NCBI RefSeq assembly: GCF_009649785.1
Contig: NZ_WJOK01000005.1
Span: forward strand, 186,001 to 250,000
Length of the DNA: 64,000 nucleotides
Reading direction: 5' to 3'
From: Agrobacterium tumefaciens
Lineage (GTDB): Bacteria; Pseudomonadota; Alphaproteobacteria; Rhizobiales; Rhizobiaceae
Shown here: positions 17,344 to 26,996 of the stretch, in pieces
Position numbering within the stretch: the first letter of the stretch is position 1
How the letters are laid out: every line of letters starts with the position of its first letter
Notes under the pieces: generated by a model
What the model was told of the DNA's origin: nothing
Seen by the model: only the letters and a program-made list of their open reading frames with translations
The model's database searches: none
Position numbers and translations under genes: made by a program

Positions 17344-18698
17344 CGGTCATCCTGTCGAAGCGCGGCAACGATTGCCTCCTTACCCAGACGGGCAAGCAGG
17401 TCGGCAGCGTTTTCCCCGGGCTTATGTTCTTTTTCGCAAAGACGGGCAAGCCGCGAAAGCGCCGTCCTCTGTTGCTCGAAAGGTAAAATACCGTCCTGCG
17501 GGTCGCAGGCGCGGCCCGAAAACGAAAAGGCCAGACCATCGGCGGTACCGGAAAAGGTCAAAAACGACGGGGCGGGATGCGCGCAACCCTTTCCGCAGCC
17601 GGAGAGATGCAATGTGAAGGAGCCATCGAGCATGGAAGCTAGTTCCCGCGATGCAAAGGCCGCCAGATCATGTGTGGGAAAGAAAGCCGAAGCGCATCCC
17701 GGCGTGCCGGGACAGACAGCGATGGAAGATCGCGCATCCCCTGCCCTTGTGATGAAACCGGCACTGTCCGCGGTTTGCATCAGCGCATCGCAAGCATCCC
17801 GCGACCCGAAAAATAGCAGGCTATGATTGAGCGACGGCCGCAATGTTTCGATATCAAATGCGCGCGCCAGTCCACAGAGCCGCGACAGATCGGAAGCACG
17901 AACTTGCGCGAAAGCAGGAGTGATACCGGCAGCAAAGGTACCATTACCGGCCGCCATCAGCCCCAGGGGCGAAGAAGGCGCAGGCATCTCGCCTTCGTTC
18001 TCGCTATCTACCAGGCGGTCTCCGCAAATCGCCTTTATCGTCCGCAAATCCAGATCGCGGCCACGGGCAAGCGGTCCTTTGCCGGCCAGATGGACGAGCA
18101 GCAACAGGACCACATCGGCTGCCTTGTCGGCTTCAACAAATCCCGCCCGTAGCGCCTTGCTCTCCGGACCTCCGACAAGCAATTGCCAGAAAACTCGATG
18201 ATCGAGCCGCACCGCCTTCAGACGGATATCGGCCAGCAAATCGCCCATGGAAAGACGGCCGCCCCCATCGATGATGACGGACATTTTGGCGGCGAGCTTT
18301 TCATGCAGCGCCAGCGCAGCAGCCTCTCTGCGAATCTCATCCGCAATGGCACTGCCATCGGAGATTTCCCGATCGTCCCGACCGGCAAGAGGTGAGGTCT
18401 CGACTGCCAGTCCGTCGCGAAGCGGCAAACCGAGCGCCAGAACATCATTCTCCAGGTCGCAGGCGCTTTCCCGCGTCAGGCCGCGAAATTGCAGGCTGCC
18501 GCGTGCCGTGATGTCTATCAGCCCGTTGCCGTGCTGCTCGGCAAGTTCGCAAAGTGCTATCATATCATGGGGCGCAATATCCGCCTCGAATGCGATGCGC
18601 GACAGGTATCCGTCACCGGTCAGCATCGGGGTCGATAAGGCCGGACACGTCCCACGGCGGCCAAACGGCTGGACCGGATCGGAAGGGGCCGTCCTCAT
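17340..18698 (-). CDS. cobG: precorrin-3B synthase
   Basis: Oxygen-dependent enzyme that forms the C20 hydroxyl and gamma-lactone of precorrin-3B; its presence marks the aerobic pathway. The 452-residue protein resembles nitrite/sulphite reductases, with a 4Fe-4S site from Cys329, Cys335, Cys368 and Cys372 (CPGTPGC and SGCGKGC). The N-terminal half carries ITARGSLQFRGL, a ferredoxin-like repeat element of that superfamily. It is coupled to cobN and cobH by 4-bp overlaps. Confidence 0.96.
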   Translation of the reverse strand: MRTAPSDPVQPFGRRGTCPALSTPMLTGDGYLSRIAFEADIAPHDMIALCELAEQHGNGLIDITARGSLQFRGLTRESACDLENDVLALGLPLRDGLAVETSPLAGRDDREISDGSAIADEIRREAAALALHEKLAAKMSVIIDGGGRLSMGDLLADIRLKAVRLDHRVFWQLLVGGPESKALRAGFVEADKAADVVLLLLVHLAGKGPLARGRDLDLRTIKAICGDRLVDSENEGEMPAPSSPLGLMAAGNGTFAAGITPAFAQVRASDLSRLCGLARAFDIETLRPSLNHSLLFFGSRDACDALMQTADSAGFITRAGDARSSIAVCPGTPGCASAFFPTHDLAAFASRELASMLDGSFTLHLSGCGKGCAHPAPSFLTFSGTADGLAFSFSGRACDPQDGILPFEQQRTALSRLARLCEKEHKPGENAADLLARLGKEAIVAALRQDDR

Positions 18699-21600
18699 GC
18701 GCCGACCCTTTCAGAACGGGGCAGGATCAGCATTTCAAGTTCCGCATCCACTGCATTGCGGCGGCTGTGCCACAACCCGCGACGACGGGCGGATAAAAAG
18801 CGCGTCGCCATGACCTCCGCCGCTTTCGGATTTTCCCGCAGGATGAAATCGCGAACATCCTCATTGCCGAAATAGGCGTCGTAAAGCGCCTCGATCAGCG
18901 AGGAAGATACCGCATGGGTGGTTTCCGCAAAACCGATCAGCCGGTCAACCGTCTCGGCAAATTCCGCCGCCCCGCGCGGGCCGTGCCGCATCTGGCCGGC
19001 AATGAAGCGCGGATTGACGGCGCGGGCCCGAACAACGCGCGTCAGCGCCTGCGAAATGGATCGCGCGCGCGGACGCGCGGGATCGGTCGTATCCAGCGCC
19101 ACAATATCGGCAACGCCGCCAAGGAGTGCTTTTGCGGCGGAAAAACCACCGATGAAGGCGACATCTGACGAGCCGTCGAGAAGATCCCGGCCCGGATCGT
19201 CACCGGTGTGAACGAGAAGGTCGGCACGGCGCACCAGCTCGACAAAACCGGCATCCTCGAAAATCTCAAGCCCATCCGCACCGCCAAAGGCATGGCTTGC
19301 CGCATCCAGATAGGCTTGCCCTAGTTCCTCACGTTCTTCCCATTTTCCGCTGGCGAGTTTCTCCTCAGTGCCCGCACCATAGGTGCCGGGTGCGGAGCCG
19401 AAGATGCGTGCCGGTATATGCCCGAGTGCCGCCGCTTCTTCCGCCAGCGGATTGTCACCCGGCGCTTCATCCCGCCGCGCGACAGCCTTGGCGGCGGCGT
19501 CTAGAAGAGCGATCAACGCCGGAAACATGTCGCGGAACAGGCCGGAAATCCGGAATGTGACGTCGACACGCGGCCGCCCGATACTGGCCGGCGGCAGAAC
19601 CTCGATGCCTGTGACGCGGCCCGTCGCCAGGTCATGGATCGGTCTCGCTCCCATCAGATGCAGCGCCTGCGCCACATCCTCGCCGCCATTGCGCAGGCTG
19701 GCGCTGCCCCAGAGATCAAAAACCAGATGTTTCGGCCAGTCGCCATGGGATTGCAGATGGTGCCGAAGTACTTCTTCGCCCGCCATGCGGCCCAGCTCGA
19801 AAGCCGTCGGCGTCGGCATGGTGCGCGGATCGGCAGCATAAAGATTGCGGCCCGTCGGCAGGACATCGAGACGCCCGCGCGCGGGTGCGCCGGAAGGACC
19901 GGGGACAATATGGCGGCCATCGAGCGCGGCAAGCAGCGCCGTTTTTTCCGCCGCAGCACTTTCAAGCCTCAGAAGATCGGTCTCGCCTTCGGGGCTGCGG
20001 CCAAAAACATGCTGGCCATCCTTGATAGCGAAGTCCTTGAGGTCGCAGAGGAAGGCGTCGATGCGCGACAGCGCCGCATCGGCATCGTCCTTTGCACCGA
20101 CACCGGCATCCGCCGCAAGACCGGTTTCCAGCGCCTTCTCTACGATCAGTTTCGCCAGCCGGTCGCGGCGGCGGCGGTCGAGCCCATCTGCCTGCGCATA
20201 TTCGTCGACGAGCTGTTCAAGAGCCGATTGTTCCGGCGAAAGCCCGGCATCTACCAGCACAGGCGGAACATGGCCGATCGTGACAGCAGCGATCCGCCGT
20301 TTGGCAACCGCCGCTTCGCCCGGATTGGAAACGATGAACGGATAGACCACCGGCAAAGACCCGGTGACGATTTCAGGAAAACAATCGCGGGAAAGCGCAA
20401 CTGTCTTGCCGGGCAGCCATTCCAGCGTGCCATGCGCACCGACATGCACAATGGCATGCGCCCCTGCGACACGCTGCATCCAGGCGCCGAAAGCGACCAA
20501 CGCATGACGTGGCGGCAGGGCAGGGTCATGGTAATCCACCCGCCGATCCTCATTTCGCCCACGATCCGGTGCCAGGGCCACGAATATCTGGCCGAAACGG
20601 GCGACGCGAAAACGGAATGCGCCGTCGGCTAGTGCGTCGTCCTGTTCGGCCGAACCCCACGTGCTATCCACGGAGGCGGCAACCCCTTCAGGCAAACCCA
20701 AAAGAAAATCACGATAGTCTAAAAGTCCGACAGCCGCTTCCTGCTGCTCGACACAATCCAGCAAAGCCCGCGCCGTTTCGGGAATATCCGAAACCACATA
20801 TCCTGCCGCGGCCAGATCGCGCAGCATTTCAAGCACGCTTTGCGGCACATCGAGACCAACGGCATAACCCGTGCGCCCCGGCGCAGCACCGGGATAATCC
20901 GGCATCAGAATGACGATCCGCCGTTCCTGTGGCGTGGACTGTTTTAATTGCAGAAAGGCAGCGATTCGGTTTGCCACCTGTTCGACGCGATCAGCCTCCG
21001 GTACATTGATGAGGCTGATACCGCCATCAGTCCGCACCTGCTTGAACGAGATTGCGCCAGCAAGAATCCGGCCATCGAGTTCCGGCAGAACCACATGCAT
21101 GGCAAGATCGGAAGGGTTGAGACCGCGCGCATTTTCCGCCCAGCCGTCCCGTCGCGTCGTCGCCATAACCACCTGAAACACCGGCACGCCGAGGCGGTCA
21201 AACAGGGTTTTACCGCTGTCGTCCATTTGACTGGCAAAAGCCGTGGCGGCAACGATGGCGGCGGGCTGGAGTTCGGGCAGTACGGTTTCGAGAAAGCGGA
21301 TCGCCTCCCCATCCTTGAGGCCGCTGACGAAAATCGGCAATGGCGCAAAACCGCGCTGAGAGAGCGCGTGAAAAAGCGCATCCACGGGCGCCGCATCGGC
21401 AGCAAGAAGCATGGAGCGGTAAAAGAGAATGGGAAGGACAGCTGCACCGGCGGGAAAACCGGCGCAGGCTTCCGCCTGATCCACGACGCCGTTACCCGGC
21501 CGGTAAAAGCCGGCTTTCGGCAGCGGTTGAGCCTCGATATCTGGCCATGCGCCACCACTTACAAGGGCAGCAAGACCAATGGCAAGCCGGTCCATATTTT

Positions 21601-22045
21601 CCCGCCCACCCTCGCGGAAGAAGGCGAGGACGGACGCCAACGTCTGGCGATCAACAGTCGAGGCCGCTTCGAGCTTTTCGTCTCTCTCACTGCATTCACC
21701 CGGCAGGAGCATAAGTTTTATGCCACGTCGCCGCGCCATCGTGCTGAGCTGATCGACGCCATAGCGCCAGCGTTCCGCGCCGCCGAGAATCCGGATAAGG
21801 ATGACACGGGCATGTTCGGCCGTCTTTTCGATCCACAGATCGACCGACATCGGATGCCGAAGCTCGGAGAGGTTGGCAGCGGACAGGGACGGAAGCGCGC
21901 CCTCTGCCTGCCGCCATGCCTGTTCCAGCCCGGCAAGATCGCTTGCCGAAAAAGACAGCATCACCACATCCGATCGCGGCTGGTTGAGATCAACCGGCTC
22001 GATCAGGTCGTCCAGAGACGAAGATGTGGTGGCGAGAATGTGCAT
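18695..22045 (-). CDS. cobN: cobaltochelatase subunit CobN
   Basis: Large subunit of the aerobic cobalt chelatase; with CobS and CobT (not in this window) it inserts cobalt into hydrogenobyrinate a,c-diamide using ATP. The frame is open for 1,116 residues. The start (MHILATTSSSLDDLIEPVDL) and end look family-like, and the core VHVGAHGTLEWLPGKTVALS, FDLWGSASLRNGGEDVAQAL and FGSAPGTYGAGTEE segments are characteristic of CobN/ChlH proteins. It is shorter than the roughly 1,250-1,280 residues I recall for the classical protein, without any sign of a frameshift. Confidence 0.95.
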   Translation of the reverse strand: MHILATTSSSLDDLIEPVDLNQPRSDVVMLSFSASDLAGLEQAWRQAEGALPSLSAANLSELRHPMSVDLWIEKTAEHARVILIRILGGAERWRYGVDQLSTMARRRGIKLMLLPGECSERDEKLEAASTVDRQTLASVLAFFREGGRENMDRLAIGLAALVSGGAWPDIEAQPLPKAGFYRPGNGVVDQAEACAGFPAGAAVLPILFYRSMLLAADAAPVDALFHALSQRGFAPLPIFVSGLKDGEAIRFLETVLPELQPAAIVAATAFASQMDDSGKTLFDRLGVPVFQVVMATTRRDGWAENARGLNPSDLAMHVVLPELDGRILAGAISFKQVRTDGGISLINVPEADRVEQVANRIAAFLQLKQSTPQERRIVILMPDYPGAAPGRTGYAVGLDVPQSVLEMLRDLAAAGYVVSDIPETARALLDCVEQQEAAVGLLDYRDFLLGLPEGVAASVDSTWGSAEQDDALADGAFRFRVARFGQIFVALAPDRGRNEDRRVDYHDPALPPRHALVAFGAWMQRVAGAHAIVHVGAHGTLEWLPGKTVALSRDCFPEIVTGSLPVVYPFIVSNPGEAAVAKRRIAAVTIGHVPPVLVDAGLSPEQSALEQLVDEYAQADGLDRRRRDRLAKLIVEKALETGLAADAGVGAKDDADAALSRIDAFLCDLKDFAIKDGQHVFGRSPEGETDLLRLESAAAEKTALLAALDGRHIVPGPSGAPARGRLDVLPTGRNLYAADPRTMPTPTAFELGRMAGEEVLRHHLQSHGDWPKHLVFDLWGSASLRNGGEDVAQALHLMGARPIHDLATGRVTGIEVLPPASIGRPRVDVTFRISGLFRDMFPALIALLDAAAKAVARRDEAPGDNPLAEEAAALGHIPARIFGSAPGTYGAGTEEKLASGKWEEREELGQAYLDAASHAFGGADGLEIFEDAGFVELVRRADLLVHTGDDPGRDLLDGSSDVAFIGGFSAAKALLGGVADIVALDTTDPARPRARSISQALTRVVRARAVNPRFIAGQMRHGPRGAAEFAETVDRLIGFAETTHAVSSSLIEALYDAYFGNEDVRDFILRENPKAAEVMATRFLSARRRGLWHSRRNAVDAELEMLILPRSERVGA

Positions 22046-22050
22046 TTCTA

Positions 22051-23088
22051 TCAGGCGGCCAGCATCTGTTCGATCTTTTCGCGGTTGAGGCCCTTTTCGC
22101 CTATGACGACGAGGCGGCTGCGGCGCTCTTCACCGGCCGCCCAGGGACGGTCATAATAATGGTTGACGCGGCTACCGACTGCCTGCACCTGCAGGCGCAT
22201 CGGCTTGGTGGATACTTCGACGAAACCTTTGATGCGCAGAACATTTTCCGCAGCCGCCGTCTCGGCGATACGAGCCGCCAGCGCTTCCGGATCGGTCACG
22301 GCCGGCAGGTCGATGACGAAGCTGTCGAAATCGTCATGTTCGTGGTCGAGTTCACCATCGTGATGGGTGCGGCGGTTTTCGATATCCTCTTCAACCGCAA
22401 GACCGAGGCCGATCAGCACGGCCGGATCGATGACGCCATTCGAGGCGACGACGATCTTTGCGGCCCGCGGCAAATGCTCGAGAATATGAGCCTTCGCCTT
22501 TTCCAGACCGGCGCTATCGAGCAGATCCGCCTTGGTCAGCACGATAAGATCGGCACAGGCGATCTGGTCCTCGAAAACCTCTTCGACCGGATCGTCGTGA
22601 TCGAGGGCTTCGTCATTTGCGCGCTGGGCGGCAAGGGCTTCCATGTCATGCGCCACCTGACCCTCGGCAAGGGCAGCGCCATCCACCACGGCAACCACAG
22701 CGTCAACCGTCACGCGGCTCTTGATGGCCGGCCATTGAAATGCCTGCACCAGCGGCTTGGGCAGGGCAAGGCCGGAGGTCTCGATGAGGATGTGCTCCAC
22801 CTTCGGCTGGCGGCTCAGAATCTGTTCGATGGCCGGCTGGAAATCATCCGCCACCGTGCAGCAGATGCAGCCATTGGCCAGCTCAACGATGTTTTCCTCC
22901 GGGCAGCTCTCAATGCCGCATCCCTTGAGGATATCGCCATCGATGCCGATATCACCGAATTCGTTGACGATGATGGCAAGCCGCTTGCCATCAAGCTTTT
23001 CGAGGAGACCGCGCAGCAGCGTGGTTTTTCCAGCCCCCAGAAAGCCGGTGACGATGGTGCAGGGAACGCGGTCCAGAAGGGTGCTCAT
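22051..23088 (-). CDS. cobW: CobW family GTPase, probable cobalt-insertion metallochaperone
   Basis: G3E-family P-loop GTPase thought to deliver cobalt to the CobNST chelatase. The 345 residues start at 23088 with GAGGAG upstream. GFLGAGKTT lies at 15-23, the metal-binding GCICC (Cys74, Cys76, Cys77) at 73-77, and a histidine/acid-rich stretch RRTHHDGELDHEHDD in the middle suits metal handling. The start overlaps the DUF1636 stop by 4 bp and a 5-bp gap leads to cobN. CobW could serve another metal in other settings, but here context points to cobalt. Confidence 0.95.
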   Translation of the reverse strand: MSTLLDRVPCTIVTGFLGAGKTTLLRGLLEKLDGKRLAIIVNEFGDIGIDGDILKGCGIESCPEENIVELANGCICCTVADDFQPAIEQILSRQPKVEHILIETSGLALPKPLVQAFQWPAIKSRVTVDAVVAVVDGAALAEGQVAHDMEALAAQRANDEALDHDDPVEEVFEDQIACADLIVLTKADLLDSAGLEKAKAHILEHLPRAAKIVVASNGVIDPAVLIGLGLAVEEDIENRRTHHDGELDHEHDDFDSFVIDLPAVTDPEALAARIAETAAAENVLRIKGFVEVSTKPMRLQVQAVGSRVNHYYDRPWAAGEERRSRLVVIGEKGLNREKIEQMLAA

Positions 23089-23471
23089 GATCTCTCCTCG
23101 GTAAAATCGAATGGGGGAATGCGCGCCACCATGCCGCGCTTCAATGTGTCGGGGCGGCAGCGCCAGGGCATCAGGCCATCTGCGGAGGCGGCCAGCATTT
23201 GTGCGCCCGTGAGCAGGTCTTCCGCATCGTTGGGCGTCAGCCCGCCGAATACATAGGACCAGCCATCGGCACCGCGCAGCACGGCACTGAGGCCTCGTTT
23301 GCAATTGGCAAGGCAATTGACGGAGCGAACATCGATGCCGGAGTCACGCGCTTTTGCGATGGCAGCTTCCGCAAGGATGGTGCCGGGGCGCGGCTCCGCA
23401 TTGGGATCGGTGTCGTCGCGACAGCTTCGGCAGACAAAAACGACCACGCCGGAAGCTGTGTTGACTTCCAT
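23085..23471 (-). CDS. DUF1636 protein, ferredoxin-like Cys motif, cob operon
   Basis: A 128-residue protein from the ATG at 23471; a TTG at 23510 would add 13 residues. It has Cys14-x2-Cys17 (VCRSC) and Cys53-x3-Cys57 (NCLANCKRG), the spacing of thioredoxin-like 2Fe-2S ferredoxins, plus WSYVFGGL. DUF1636 proteins are often found next to cobW. It is the first gene after the cobalamin riboswitch and is coupled to cobW. A redox or metal-binding role for cobalt insertion or CobG electron supply is inference only. Confidence 0.85.
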   Translation of the reverse strand: MEVNTASGVVVFVCRSCRDDTDPNAEPRPGTILAEAAIAKARDSGIDVRSVNCLANCKRGLSAVLRGADGWSYVFGGLTPNDAEDLLTGAQMLAASADGLMPWRCRPDTLKRGMVARIPPFDFTEERS

Positions 23472-23637
23472 TGTCCCGTCCGCACAAGAAGATGTTGTGG
23501 TAATATCCAAACCGTTCCGCTTTCCGCGCCTTTAAACTCATCGGGGTGCGGATGTCGAAAACAGCGCACTGAAAAGCGCGGCTGCAAATCAATTCGACCG
23601 GCTGACCGGAGCACCCCGCCCGGGAGACGTTTTTTCC

Positions 23638-23840
23638 TGAAACGGCAGGTCTCCTGGCTTGCGGCTTTAAAACACCCTGCACCACCTTCCCGGGCCAATT
23701 TTATGGTCCAGTGGCTTCATAGTGCGGGCTTACCGCTTACAGTTGCGGGGGCAGCCACGGAATGACCCGTTATGGGGTGGAACCGTGTTCCCTCTTAGCT
23801 TTTCCCGTTGCCGGGAAAAGACCGTCAGTGCCTTACCCTT
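23638..23840 (-). promoter_or_regulatory. cobalamin (AdoCbl) riboswitch
   Basis: Read on the minus strand, the segment holds the B12-aptamer signatures in the right order: CCGCAACTGTAAGCGG (near 23733-23748), the B12 box GAAGCCACTGGACCA (near 23704-23718), GGGAAGGTGGTGCAGGG, and the closing AAGCCAGGAGACCTGCC (near 23644-23660). It lies in the leader of the DUF1636-cobW-cobN-cobG-cobH-cobI-cobJ operon, about 170 nt before the first ATG. It should shut expression off when adenosylcobalamin is abundant. I do not see a clear intrinsic terminator, so control of translation initiation is the likelier output. Confidence 0.93.
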
Positions 23841-23864
23841 AGGCTGAACGGGCGTGACGGTCAA
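23836..23864 (-). promoter_or_regulatory. probable promoter of the riboswitch-controlled cob operon
   Basis: On the minus strand TTGACC (23864-23859), a 17-base spacer and TAAGGG (23841-23836). The -10 is poor, but the predicted start near 23829 falls right at the 5' edge of the aptamer. Confidence 0.4.
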
Positions 23865-23881
23865 TGCTGCCGGCTTGTCGA

Positions 23882-23909
23882 TTGCCGGGTGCGGCAAATT
23901 GAGTATAGT
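23882..23909 (+). promoter_or_regulatory. probable promoter of cobO-cobQ
   Basis: TTGCCG (23882-23887), a 16-base spacer and TATAGT (23904-23909) face the cobO start. The predicted leader of about 50 nt holds no aptamer, so cobO-cobQ would escape the riboswitch. The 496-bp gap 23472-23967 otherwise contains the riboswitch and its expression platform. Confidence 0.4.
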
Positions 23910-23967
23910 CGCCGCTCCGAATGGCGGGGCATACGGTCCCGCGCCGCTGGACGAGAAGGAAAACGCG

Positions 23968-24585
23968 ATGACACGCGATATCAGCGACAGCGAAGCCGAA
24001 CGCCACCGGCAGAAAATGGTCAACCGCAAGACGGTTCAGGATGCCGAAGTCGCGGAAAAGACGATCGAAAAAGGTCTGCTGATGATCAATACCGGCCCTG
24101 GCAAAGGCAAATCCACGGCCGCTTTCGGCCTTGCTTTGCGCATGCTCGGCACCGGGCGGCGGGTCGGCGTCGTGCAATTCATCAAGGGCGCATGGTCGAC
24201 GGGTGAACAGCAGGCCCTGACTTTGTTCGGCGACAGGGTGGAATGGCGCACCATGGGCGAGGGGTTTACCTGGGACACGCAGGACCTGAAGCGCGATGTC
24301 GCGGCAGCTACAAAGGCCTGGGAGGAAGCGAAAGCACTGATGGCCGACGAAACGATCGGATTGCTGGTTCTCGACGAACTGAACATTGCGCTCCGCTATG
24401 ATTACCTGCCGCTGGAAGAGGTCGTCGAAACGCTTTCCAACCGTAGATCCGATCTGCATGTCATCGTTACCGGCCGCAACGCCAAACAGCCGTTGATCGA
24501 CGCTGCCGACATGGTGACGGAAATGACCCTCGTCAAACATCACTTCAAGGCGGGCGTAAAGGCGCAGGCCGGGATAGAATACTGA
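23968..24585 (+). CDS. cobO: cob(I)yrinic acid a,c-diamide adenosyltransferase
   Basis: Corrinoid adenosyltransferase of the CobO/BtuR type, which transfers the adenosyl group of ATP to Co(I). The ATG at 23968 follows AGAAGGA at a seven-base spacing. The 205-residue protein has the reversed-type P-loop [10 protein letters not shown] at 41-50, then [12 protein letters not shown] and [14 protein letters not shown]. One base separates its stop from the cobQ start, so they form a two-gene operon divergent from the riboswitch operon. Confidence 0.97.
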   Translation: MTRDISDSEAERHRQKMVNRKTVQDAEVAEKTIEKGLLMINTGPGKGKSTAAFGLALRMLGTGRRVGVVQFIKGAWSTGEQQALTLFGDRVEWRTMGEGFTWDTQDLKRDVAAATKAWEEAKALMADETIGLLVLDELNIALRYDYLPLEEVVETLSNRRSDLHVIVTGRNAKQPLIDAADMVTEMTLVKHHFKAGVKAQAGIEY

Positions 24586-24586
24586 C

Positions 24587-26044
24587 ATGACTGCACGTGT
24601 GCTGATGTTTCAGGGAACCGGCTCGGATGTCGGCAAATCGCTGATGGTGGCTGGCCTTGCCCGCGCCTTCATCAGGCGTGGCCTGTCCGTCATGCCGTTC
24701 AAGCCGCAGAACATGTCGAACAATGCGGCGGTCACCGCCGATGGCGGCGAGATCGGTCGCGCGCAGGCGCTGCAGGCGCGGGCGGCAGGCGTTCCGCTGT
24801 CGGTTCACATGAACCCGGTGCTTTTAAAGCCGCAGAGCGAAACCGGCGCACAGGTCGTCGTACAGGGCAAAATTGTCGGCAATGCCAAAGCTGCCGATTA
24901 TCAGCACATGAAAGCCGGGCTGATGCCGCGTGTGCTGGAGAGCTTCGAGCACCTGAAACAACAGGCCGATCTGGTGCTGGTGGAAGGGGCGGGAAGTGCT
25001 TCCGAAATCAACCTCCGCGCTAACGACATCGCCAATATGGGTTTTGCCCGCGCCGCAGATGCTCCCGTGATTCTGATCGGCGATATCGACCGGGGCGGGG
25101 TCATCGCCAGCCTCGTGGGCACAAAAACCGTTCTCGAACGTGGTGATGCCGCGATGATAGAGGGCTTCATCGTGAACCGCTTTCGCGGTGACCCTATGCT
25201 GTTTTCAGACGGCATGCGGATGATCGCGGAAAAGACCGGCTGGGCGTCCATCGGGCTATTGCCGCATTTTTCCGATGCTGCGAAATTGCCAGCGGAGGAC
25301 GCCCTTGGGCTTACTGGCCCAGCGCAACAAAAGCCCGGCGCGAAAATCCGCATTGCGGTGCCGATCCTGCCGCATATTTCCAATTTCGACGATCTGGATC
25401 CGCTCGACATGGAGCCGGATGTGGAACTGATCCGAGTGCGGCGGGGCGAGACCATTCCCGCCGATTGCCGGCTGGTTCTGCTCTGCGGTTCGAAATCCAC
25501 CATAGCTGATCTCGCCGTGCTGAAAAATGCAGACCTCGACATCGACATCAAGGCACATGTGCGCCGCGGCGGTTATGTTCTCGGTCTCTGCGGCGGATAC
25601 CAGATGCTTGGAAAAACCGTTGCCGACCCTGACGGCATCGAAGGACCACCAATGACGGTCGAGGGGTTGGGCCTGCTGGATGTGACGACGGTTTTGACCG
25701 GCGACAAGAGGCTCGTTTCCGTGCAGGGACAGAGTTTCGACGGAATTCCCTTATCCGGCTATGAAATGCATGTTGGCGAGACGACGGGTGCTGCGTGCAA
25801 CCTGCCATTTTCGACCATTGACGGGCATGCCGATGGCGCAATTTCGCCCGATGGCCGCATCTTAGGCACCTATATCCACGGCCTGTTTGCGGATGACCGC
25901 CAACGCGGGGCGTGGCTTGAGCGGCTTGGTGGGCAGGGCACTGAATTGAACTATGATGCGCAGGTGGATGCCGTTCTTGATCGCCTGGCGGCCCATATGG
26001 AGAACCACCTCGATCTCGACAGACTGCTTTCTATAGCGCGATAA
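24587..26044 (+). CDS. cobQ: cobyric acid synthase
   Basis: Glutamine-dependent amidation of the b, d, e and g side chains of adenosylcobyrinate diamide. The 485 residues have an N-terminal ATPase domain ([10 protein letters not shown], 9-18; [10 protein letters not shown]) and a C-terminal glutaminase domain with the nucleophile in [11 protein letters not shown] (Cys335) and the late HGLF segment. It starts one base after cobO. Its 3' end overlaps convergent cobD by 14 bp. Confidence 0.98.
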   Translation: MTARVLMFQGTGSDVGKSLMVAGLARAFIRRGLSVMPFKPQNMSNNAAVTADGGEIGRAQALQARAAGVPLSVHMNPVLLKPQSETGAQVVVQGKIVGNAKAADYQHMKAGLMPRVLESFEHLKQQADLVLVEGAGSASEINLRANDIANMGFARAADAPVILIGDIDRGGVIASLVGTKTVLERGDAAMIEGFIVNRFRGDPMLFSDGMRMIAEKTGWASIGLLPHFSDAAKLPAEDALGLTGPAQQKPGAKIRIAVPILPHISNFDDLDPLDMEPDVELIRVRRGETIPADCRLVLLCGSKSTIADLAVLKNADLDIDIKAHVRRGGYVLGLCGGYQMLGKTVADPDGIEGPPMTVEGLGLLDVTTVLTGDKRLVSVQGQSFDGIPLSGYEMHVGETTGAACNLPFSTIDGHADGAISPDGRILGTYIHGLFADDRQRGAWLERLGGQGTELNYDAQVDAVLDRLAAHMENHLDLDRLLSIAR

Positions 26045-26996
26045 GGATTGCCAGCAATCCGAACAGCGCGATCAGCAGGAAGTCTGCGATCCTCGCCAGC
26101 CTGAGCGCTGTGCGAATATCGCCAGCAACCAGTGTCGCTCTTCCGCCTTCGCCCATGAAACGAGCCTCGATCATCTGCCCGCCATAGGAGCGCGGCCCGG
26201 CCAGCGCAAAGCCCAGTGCCCCGGCCAATGCCGCCTCCGGCCAGCCGGCATTGGGAGAGCGGTGATGCCGCGCATCGCGGCGTATCGCGGCAATTGCCCC
26301 TTTCGGTGATGCACCCTTCACGAAAAACGCGGCGACCACGAAAAGACCGCCGCTCAGTCTCGATGCCGGCAAATTGACCAGATCGTCCAGCCGGGCCGAC
26401 GCACAACCAAAGGCCTCATGGCGTGGCGAGCGATGACCGATCATGCTGTCGGCCGTGTTGATTGCCTTATAACCCGCACCGCCTGGCAGCCCCAGAAGAC
26501 CAAGCCAGAGGGAAGGGGCGACAATGCCGTCAGAGAAATTTTCAGCCAGGCTTTCAATCGCCGCCCGGCAGATTGCCGCCTCATCCAGCGCCTGCGGATC
26601 GCGCCCGACGATCATGGAGACAGCTTTGCGCCCGCCGTCAATCCCCTCGCGTTCCAGCGCAATGGCGACGGCCTCCACATGCTGTTCCAGACTTTTTTGG
26701 GCCGGAAGTGACGCCCCAAGCACCGCAACAAGCAACAGACCAAGGGGCAATAAAAGCAGAACCGATTGCACTAACCATGCAACAAGCACCGTCAGCGCCA
26801 GAAAAACGGAAAGCGCCACGACGCCTGCCGCCTTGCGCTGCGAAAATGAAGCACTCTCCCGGTTCCATTTTTTGTCCAGCAGCGCGATAAGCGAACCGAT
26901 CCAGGTGACGGGATGACCGATGCGTTTGAACAGCCAGTCCGGATATCCAGTCAGGCGTTCGATCAAGAGCGACAGAAAAGCGAGAGCGAAGAACAT
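26031..26996 (-). CDS. cobD: adenosylcobinamide-phosphate synthase (CbiB-like)
   Basis: Integral inner-membrane enzyme that attaches the aminopropanol (or its phosphate) arm to cobyric acid. The 321 residues include several hydrophobic segments (about 60-100, 160-180, 210-225, 300-320). Family marks are [30 protein letters not shown] and [13 protein letters not shown]. It uses the product of CobC encoded next door. Its ATG interlocks with the cobC ATG on the other strand, and its 3' end overlaps cobQ. Confidence 0.96.
   Translation of the reverse strand: MFFALAFLSLLIERLTGYPDWLFKRIGHPVTWIGSLIALLDKKWNRESASFSQRKAAGVVALSVFLALTVLVAWLVQSVLLLLPLGLLLVAVLGASLPAQKSLEQHVEAVAIALEREGIDGGRKAVSMIVGRDPQALDEAAICRAAIESLAENFSDGIVAPSLWLGLLGLPGGAGYKAINTADSMIGHRSPRHEAFGCASARLDDLVNLPASRLSGGLFVVAAFFVKGASPKGAIAAIRRDARHHRSPNAGWPEAALAGALGFALAGPRSYGGQMIEARFMGEGGRATLVAGDIRTALRLARIADFLLIALFGLLAILIAL

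Noticed and set aside
18695-22045. cobN frameshift or pseudogene
   Set aside because: The frame is open throughout, with typical ends and core motifs, and 4-bp coupling to cobG.
20948-22156. 402-codon plus-strand open frame opposite cobN/cobW, and similar frames at 19634-20632
   Set aside because: High-GC antisense shadow; composition is rich in R, H, Q and A without motifs, while cobN and cobW carry clear signatures.
23638-23967. possible tRNA or other RNA gene in the gap
   Set aside because: The conserved blocks are fully explained by a cobalamin riboswitch on the minus strand.
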